Source: UBA4207 sp964352405 (GTDB lineage: Bacteria; Bdellovibrionota; Bacteriovoracia; Bacteriovoracales; Bacteriovoracaceae). Taken from it: 30,353 nucleotides of DNA. Below are positions 25,370 to 30,353 of this stretch, one piece after another. The position numbers and the translations under genes are program-made. The stretch is taken from the NCBI GenBank assembly GCA_964352405.1, contig CAYGRY010000030.1, positions 1 through 30,353 on the forward strand, in the 5' to 3' direction. The notes under the pieces were generated by a model. That model was not told the DNA's origin. It saw only the letters and a program-made list of their open reading frames with translations, and searched no databases. Each line of letters starts with the position of its first letter. Within the stretch, counting starts at the first letter, position 1.

Positions 25370-27100
25370 TTATTGAACTTTTAAGTACTTAAAGTAGTTA
25401 AAAATAAGATCAGAATGTCTAAAGTTTTTTAGTCGGCCTTGGTGAAGAATATAGTTTCTAGCGTAATACTGCATTACCCATGGAAGCTCTTTATGTACGA
25501 TTTCTTCCATTTCCTCCATTAAGGCCCACTTGTCAGGTCCTTCATTCATCATTTTTAACTGTTCAAAATATTTATCAAATTTTGCATTCGAAAAATATGA
25601 TGAGTTCGGTCCTGGAGGGTGATTACGAGTAACTAAGAGCTGCAGACAATTCTCAGCATCTGGATAGTCCATTGCCCATCCACCTTGCCAGAATTGAAGC
25701 TTTCCACTTCTGGCTTTTTCTAAAAAGGCAGGGAAGGTATTCATAATAACTTCAACTTGAATTCCAATCTTCGAAAGTTCCGTTTTGATAAACTGACTTT
25801 CTTGACGATTTCTAGCTGAAGTTCCTCGAACATCAAATTTAAGAACCGGAAGGCCTTTACCTTCTGGATGACCTGCTTTGGCTAGAATCTCTTTTGCTTT
25901 ATCAATATCATAAGAATAAGGCAGTCTTTTAGCTGGATCATAGCCAGGTATGCTTGGAGGATAAATCGAATTAGCTTTTTGACCAACATTATTTGTGAAA
26001 ACAGAAATATATTTATCAAAATCGATGGCGTGTGAAATAGCTTGTCTCAGAGCAAGATTTTTAGTTCCTCCAACAATAGAGTCTGTCATATTAAACTCTA
26101 ACCACCAGTATGTTAACGTTGGACCGATAATTAACTGAACGTTATCTTTTTTTAACTCATCAGATAAGCCACCGTCCGCGGAAACAGCTGTTGAGAAGTT
26201 ATCCTTTGGAACAACTAGTAAATCAATTTTACCCGCTCTAAAGTTTAACCATCTTGTTTGATCTTCTTTGATGATTTTAAAATCGATGACATCAAGAAAG
26301 GGCAATTGTTTGCCTGCATCGGCCAGCATATCGTTACCATGGGCAACACGATCACCCTTAGTTGGATAAGTTGAGTTTTTATAGTCTTCAAATTTTTTAA
26401 TACGCACACCTGATAGTGGCTTTACCTCATCGAGGTAAAATGGACCAGTTCCTACCATGTGTCGACTAAGGTCATTGCCATATTCTTCAAGAACCTCAAT
26501 TGGCATAGGTGAAGTAAAACCCATCGCCAATGCATACATCATTTGTGGGTAGGCTTCAGTTAGATTAATAACGAGAGTGTATTCGTCTTTTGCATTAAGG
26601 CCGGAAATAGAAAGTTTTTTGAAACGATCAAAATCATCACCAGCCTCATCTCTAAACTTGTTTAAACCAACAATCTTACCATCGAAAAGCCACCAACCAT
26701 TTGAATTTGTAGGCTTCCAGGCAAGCCGCTTGATTTGAGTAATAAAATCCTGAGCTTTTAAATAACGAACTTTATCCTTGAATGCTGGATCTGAGTGATA
26801 TGGAACATTTTGTTTGATCTTAATAGTATAAGTCAGTCCATCGTCACTTACTTGGGGAAGTTCTGCTGCAAGTAGTGGTTGAAGTTGGTAAGGGCGACGT
26901 AAATAGTGATAATCAAATAATTGCTCATAAACTTGATAGACGATTGTATTACTAACGGTATCGTAAGAGTTAGCAGGATCAAGTGTCGATATCTCACCTG
27001 TTAATGGAACATTCATGACATTTTCACTTTCACCTTTTCTTGTACATGAAAGTGCGAACAGAGAAAGACAGATGATTAAGTGACTTACAATTTTTTTCAT
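25370..27100 (-). CDS. Family-5 (peptide/oligopeptide-type) solute-binding lipoprotein
   Basis: A 576-residue extracytoplasmic binding protein of the OppA/DppA class. The signal peptide ends in LFALSC, with the lipid-modified cysteine at residue 19. The family opening is typical: GEISTLDPANSYDTVSNTIVYQVYE, then LQPLLAAELPQVSDDGLTYTI. Later conserved segments include MVGTGPFYLDEV, NLALRQAISHAIDFDKYI, YDIDKAKEILAKAGHPEGKG and WAMDYPDAENCLQLL. Such proteins deliver peptides to an ABC permease; no permease or ATPase gene is nearby, so it either docks on a transporter encoded elsewhere or has another role. It starts six bases after the alaS stop and is presumably on the alaS transcript. The lipobox has Ala at -3 rather than the usual Leu, so it is slightly atypical. 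Confidence 0.92.
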   Translation of the reverse strand: MKKIVSHLIICLSLFALSCTRKGESENVMNVPLTGEISTLDPANSYDTVSNTIVYQVYEQLFDYHYLRRPYQLQPLLAAELPQVSDDGLTYTIKIKQNVPYHSDPAFKDKVRYLKAQDFITQIKRLAWKPTNSNGWWLFDGKIVGLNKFRDEAGDDFDRFKKLSISGLNAKDEYTLVINLTEAYPQMMYALAMGFTSPMPIEVLEEYGNDLSRHMVGTGPFYLDEVKPLSGVRIKKFEDYKNSTYPTKGDRVAHGNDMLADAGKQLPFLDVIDFKIIKEDQTRWLNFRAGKIDLLVVPKDNFSTAVSADGGLSDELKKDNVQLIIGPTLTYWWLEFNMTDSIVGGTKNLALRQAISHAIDFDKYISVFTNNVGQKANSIYPPSIPGYDPAKRLPYSYDIDKAKEILAKAGHPEGKGLPVLKFDVRGTSARNRQESQFIKTELSKIGIQVEVIMNTFPAFLEKARSGKLQFWQGGWAMDYPDAENCLQLLVTRNHPPGPNSSYFSNAKFDKYFEQLKMMNEGPDKWALMEEMEEIVHKELPWVMQYYARNYILHQGRLKNFRHSDLIFNYFKYLKVQ

Positions 27101-27106
27101 AAAATC

Positions 27107-29713
27107 CTACTTGTCTAAATATTGAGGTATAGCTTTCTTTGCATGAGTAAAAAACATCTGCGCATCATAGGAGTCGGCTGATCCTTGTGCCATATCCGGT
27201 CTTCCGCCGCCACGACCACCAAGAGGTGTGAGTGCATCTTTTAAGACGTTTGAACAATGAAGCTTTACCGCTTTCGAGCTTCGAACCATAGCTGCAAGCT
27301 TACCGTCTTTTTTAGCTGTCATAAGAAGAATACCTTTCGGGTACTTACTAACGAAATCATCAGAAAGAGACTTGAGGTCTGATCCTTCTGGAGCCTCAAC
27401 ACACACAAGGTCATAACCTGCAATCTTTTCTGAATTTGCGAATAAATCACTAGATTGTAGGTTTTGTAGCTCAAGCTTCAGCTTAGTTATCTCTTTTTGT
27501 TTTTCTTTAATTTCCTCAAACATAGCATCTATTCTAAAAACCGCTTTTGTTCCTTTCTCTTTAAGATTGGACTCAATTTGATCTAAAATATTAGAACGTT
27601 CAATTAACCAATCGAATGCTTTTATACTAGTTGTCGCTTCAATTCTTCGTACACCTGTAGACAATGAACTCTCGTTTAAAATCTTAAACAACCCAATATC
27701 AGAAGTGTTGTTAACATGAGTGCCACCACAAAGTTCAGTTGAATGATCACCCATTTGAAGCACTCGAACTTTGTCTCCGTATTTATCACCGAAGAAGGCC
27801 AGAGCACCTCTAGATATAGCCTGATCCATACTCATTTCACTTGCATCGACTGGTGAATTAGATTGAATCCATTCATTTACGAGTTTCTCAACTTCTTCAA
27901 TTTCTGTGGCGGTCATAGCCTGAAGATGCGTAAAATCAAACCTCAGTTTTTCCGCACCAACTTGTGAACCAGCTTGTTTTACATGATCACCAAGTACTTT
28001 AATTAAAGCTGCTTGAAGGAGGTGCGTGGCAGAGTGATTTGATTTTGTTTGCTCTCTTTTTGATTTATTAACGACAAGATCATACTTTTGACCAACTTCT
28101 AAGCCGTCAGCATCTTTAGAAAAATGAATAAAAAGACCATCGACTGGTTTTTGAGTATCAAAGACATTGGCGATAGTTTTTCCATTTTGCTTAATAGTCC
28201 CCCTATCACCAGCCTGACCACCGCCTTCAGCATAGAAAGAAGATGTATTAAAGACTAAACCGCTCATATCATCACCCATATCAAGAACATGGAGAAGTTT
28301 AGCTTTTTGAGTAAGGGTTTCATAACCAGTGAACTTAGTGACGCCGAACTTATCTTTAAGATCAAAAAAGATTTTATTATCAACCGATGTACCAGATTTC
28401 CAAGACTTTCTTGATCTAGCTTTACTTTCGCTCATTTGTGTATCAAAGCCTGATATATCGGCTAAATGATTTCTTTCTTTTAAGATAAGTTCAGTGAGAT
28501 CGACTGGAAAACCATACGTATCATAGAGTTTGAAAATGGCTGAACCTGGAAGAGTATTGTTAACAAGCTCTTTATCAATAGCATCGTCTAAAAACTTAAG
28601 TCCTTGCTCAAGCGTTTCGAAGAATTTTTTCTCTTCAAGTGCTAAAAACTTTTGAGCTAAAGAAGCATTGGCTTCATTTTGTGGATACTCTTTTCCAAGA
28701 CTTTCAAAAACACATGGAACAAGAAGCTGTGATGTACCAGCACCTAAGCCAAGTTCCTTTAAATTACGTACCATACGTCTGATTATTCGACGTAAGACAT
28801 AACCGCGACCGTCGTTTGAAGGTATAACTCCATCAGTAATAAGCATTGTGGATGAGCGGATGTGATCAGCAATAATTCTCATCGCATTTTGCGCTTTAGG
28901 ATCTTTAGAATATGATTTTCCAGATAATGACTCTAGTTTATTTAGAATTGGTGCGAATAAGTCGGTATCATAGTTCCAGTAAACTCCTTGCATCGCTGAG
29001 GCAACACGCTCTAATCCAGCTCCTGTATCTATAGATGGCTTTGGAAGTGGAAACTGACCGTCTTTAGTTTTTTCAAATTGCATAAAGACTAGATTCCAAA
29101 TTTCTACATAACGAAGTTCATCATCTAAAATATCTCCACCTTCTTTCATGACGAAATTGGGAGTGGTATATTTTTCGCCGTGATCATAAAAAATTTCAGA
29201 GCATGGCCCGCAAGGACCAAATTCACCCATTTCCCAAAAATTGTCTTTATCACCCTTTTTGAAAATTCGATCTAGTGGAATGCCAATATTCTTGTTCCAA
29301 ATATTGATGGCTTCATTATCGGAGTAATGAACGGTCACAAAAAGTTTATCTTTTGGAAGTTTTAACTCTTCAGTCAAAAACTTCCAAGCAAAGTCGATTG
29401 CTTCTTCTTTAAAATAATCACCGAACGAGAAGTTTCCTAGCATTTCAAAAAATGTGTGATGTCTTGCTGTGAAGCCTACGTTTTCAAGATCATTATGCTT
29501 TCCACCAGCTCTTACACATTTTTGAATTGTGACAGCTCGTGGATTTTTAGCTTTTGCACGACCAGTAAAATAATCTTTAAATTGGTTCATCCCGGCATTT
29601 GCAAAAAGCAAAGTATCGTCACCTTGAGGAATTAATGGCGATGAACTTATTTTTTCATGGTTATACTTTTGGAAAAAATTTGAAAAACGTTCGCGGATTT
29701 CTTGCGCTTTCAT
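27107..29713 (-). CDS. alaS: Alanyl-tRNA synthetase
   Basis: Charges tRNA(Ala) with alanine and edits Ser/Gly mischarging. The 868 residues match the family (E. coli 876). The class II catalytic domain is N-terminal (RFSNFFQKYNHEKISSSPL, then NAGMNQFKDYFTG and GFTARHHTFFEMLGNFSFGDY). The editing domain has its zinc ligands: His560 and His564 in NHSATHLL, and Cys662 in CGGTHV. The C-Ala domain at the end has the Gly-rich GGRGGGRPDMAQG segment. The ATG at 29713 has AGAAGG five bases upstream. It lies 75 bases after recX and six before the solute-binding lipoprotein gene; recA-recX-alaS is a frequent order in bacteria. Confidence 0.97.
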   Translation of the reverse strand: MKAQEIRERFSNFFQKYNHEKISSSPLIPQGDDTLLFANAGMNQFKDYFTGRAKAKNPRAVTIQKCVRAGGKHNDLENVGFTARHHTFFEMLGNFSFGDYFKEEAIDFAWKFLTEELKLPKDKLFVTVHYSDNEAINIWNKNIGIPLDRIFKKGDKDNFWEMGEFGPCGPCSEIFYDHGEKYTTPNFVMKEGGDILDDELRYVEIWNLVFMQFEKTKDGQFPLPKPSIDTGAGLERVASAMQGVYWNYDTDLFAPILNKLESLSGKSYSKDPKAQNAMRIIADHIRSSTMLITDGVIPSNDGRGYVLRRIIRRMVRNLKELGLGAGTSQLLVPCVFESLGKEYPQNEANASLAQKFLALEEKKFFETLEQGLKFLDDAIDKELVNNTLPGSAIFKLYDTYGFPVDLTELILKERNHLADISGFDTQMSESKARSRKSWKSGTSVDNKIFFDLKDKFGVTKFTGYETLTQKAKLLHVLDMGDDMSGLVFNTSSFYAEGGGQAGDRGTIKQNGKTIANVFDTQKPVDGLFIHFSKDADGLEVGQKYDLVVNKSKREQTKSNHSATHLLQAALIKVLGDHVKQAGSQVGAEKLRFDFTHLQAMTATEIEEVEKLVNEWIQSNSPVDASEMSMDQAISRGALAFFGDKYGDKVRVLQMGDHSTELCGGTHVNNTSDIGLFKILNESSLSTGVRRIEATTSIKAFDWLIERSNILDQIESNLKEKGTKAVFRIDAMFEEIKEKQKEITKLKLELQNLQSSDLFANSEKIAGYDLVCVEAPEGSDLKSLSDDFVSKYPKGILLMTAKKDGKLAAMVRSSKAVKLHCSNVLKDALTPLGGRGGGRPDMAQGSADSYDAQMFFTHAKKAIPQYLDK

Positions 29714-29788
29714 ATCAACCTTCTAAGGAGGATTAATTAACCATTCTTGATAGCATTGATAGAAGAAATAGAAAATGAATGCGGCGAG

Positions 29789-30268
29789 TTATTTGCTGCG
29801 AAAGTAAGAATTTACGGCAGAAATCCCATCGTTTAACGAGTAGCCCTTCGCCGTTATGTCCCTGATCAGCTTTGCCTTAATCTTAAGCTGTTCTTCATGC
29901 TCAATTTCGCTCCAACTTGACTGGAACCTTTGTGCTTTTTTATCTAATAAGTTTTGAATGGCACTAGATTCGTCTTGATTGAACTGGGTAAAGACTGAAT
30001 CAATGGTGTCGAGCTCAACTTCAAGAGATTCATAAGAAAGTCTTTGTTGGATATGCATTTTTGAATACCCCTTTCTCATCATATTCTTGATTTTAGCCTC
30101 GATATACCAATCTTCCTTGAGTAGACCAAGGCTATGTAGCTTATCCGCCGCGAGATTCGAATCTTCAGGGCTAAATCCACTGGCAATGAGTTTTTCCTCA
30201 AGCTTAGGTCTTGAGTACTCTTTTTTTGTGAGGAGCCTTACAGCTTTTTGATAACAGTCTTTATTCAT
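29789..30268 (-). CDS. recX: Regulatory protein RecX
   Basis: Modulates RecA filament growth and coprotease activity. The 159 residues are made of three-helix RecX modules: AVRLLTKKEYSRPKLEEKLI and the following LGLLKEDWYIEAKIKNMMRKGYSKMHIQQRL, the classic 'D...A....R..KG...I...L' pattern (here split), then a third module near the C-terminus (KIKAKLIRDITAKGYSLNDGI). The start ATG at 30268 is the only one that keeps the first module; it sits five bases after the T-run of a strong terminator and has no Shine-Dalgarno sequence, which implies low expression by read-through of the upstream transcript. It lies just downstream of what is probably recA. Confidence 0.9.
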   Translation of the reverse strand: MNKDCYQKAVRLLTKKEYSRPKLEEKLIASGFSPEDSNLAADKLHSLGLLKEDWYIEAKIKNMMRKGYSKMHIQQRLSYESLEVELDTIDSVFTQFNQDESSAIQNLLDKKAQRFQSSWSEIEHEEQLKIKAKLIRDITAKGYSLNDGISAVNSYFRSK

Positions 30269-30273
30269 AAGCT

Positions 30274-30301
30274 AAAAAAAAGGGGGGCTTTTGCCCCCCT
30301 T
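30274..30301 (-). terminator. Intrinsic terminator between the upstream gene (probable recA) and recX
   Basis: On the minus strand, AAGGGGGGC, loop AAAA, GCCCCCCTT, followed by a run of eight T residues: an extremely stable nine-pair stem. It ends five bases before the recX start. In E. coli a terminator likewise separates recA from recX and recX is made by read-through, so the arrangement is functionally plausible. Confidence 0.93.
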
Positions 30302-30314
30302 AAGTACGCCAAAA

Positions 30315-30353
30315 TTACTGGAGAGTCTTTTTGGACTTTTTAGTTTTCTTCGT
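30315..30353 (-). CDS. C-terminal end of upstream gene, probably recA (partial)
   Basis: Only the last 12 residues are in the window: TKKTKKSKKTLQ, followed by TAA at 30317-30315. The rest lies beyond the right edge. The identification as recA rests on context, because recX follows directly after a strong terminator as in E. coli. The tail itself is very Lys-rich, unlike the acidic RecA tail of E. coli, so the call is only tentative. Confidence 0.4.
   Translation of the reverse strand, partial: TKKTKKSKKTLQ

Noticed and set aside
25177..25392. Plus-strand frame across the FlgT-C-like gene start and the hairpins
   Set aside because: It overlaps the signal-peptide region of a convincing minus-strand gene and shows no protein-like pattern.
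1..30353. CRISPR arrays, tRNA or rRNA genes, insertion sequences, phage genes
   Set aside because: No regularly spaced repeats, cloverleaf-like sequences, transposase or phage structural motifs were seen on either strand; gene order and composition look chromosomal.

Overview
The window is a gene-dense, A+T-rich stretch of chromosome from a Gram-negative bacterium with an outer membrane and type IV pili. It encodes a pilus secretin, a TamB/TamA-type outer-membrane insertion pair, lipoproteins and exported proteins. The A+T bias, the type IV pilus gene beside aroQ-efp-accB-accC, the many TPR proteins and a matrixin protease with a small exported partner would fit Bdellovibrionota, perhaps a Bacteriovorax-like lineage. 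That placement is an inference from gene content, not from a database match. I see no tRNA, rRNA, insertion sequence, prophage or CRISPR array; most genes are core housekeeping or envelope genes.

Plus strand, 1-7111: pilQ (5' end outside the window), a TPR protein, aroQ, efp, accB and accC are packed with gaps of 1-19 bases or short overlaps and look like one operon. They combine pilus secretion, the shikimate step, translation of proline stretches and the biotin-dependent start of fatty acid synthesis. A 514-residue TPR protein follows after 47 bases. Plus strand, 7108-14003: that TPR gene overlaps a TamB-like gene by ATGA, and the TamB-like gene overlaps a long Omp85-family gene with about seven POTRA-like modules by 13 bases. 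The three behave as a translationally coupled envelope-assembly unit.

Plus strand, 14118-17614: rplM-rpsI with a strong terminator, whose U-run ends only seven bases before a UvrA paralogue with one intact and one degenerate composite ATP site. Plus strand, 17711-20792: an exported protein with a C-terminal membrane anchor, a matrixin metalloprotease with a Gly-rich tail plus anchor, and a small exported AMIN-domain protein. Plus strand, 20848-24197: lon, with a Lys-rich insertion just before the catalytic serine, directly coupled to an FkbM-type methyltransferase and closed by a bidirectional terminator.

Minus strand, 24247-30353: rpoZ with a near-consensus promoter, a small exported protein with a FlgT-C-like fold, an orphan family-5 solute-binding lipoprotein six bases downstream of alaS, alaS, recX, and the last 13 codons of what is probably recA. 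A strong terminator lies between recA and recX and touches the recX start. One small plus-strand ORF (24620-24853) sits between rpoZ and the FlgT-C-like gene and overlaps the latter tail to tail.

No wholly new system is evident. The items most worth a second look are the asymmetric UvrA paralogue, the seven-POTRA Omp85 protein coupled to TamB and a TPR protein, the matrixin/partner pair with sorting-like tails, the Lon insertion, and the two genes (uvrA-like and recX) whose start codons abut an upstream terminator and lack a Shine-Dalgarno sequence.
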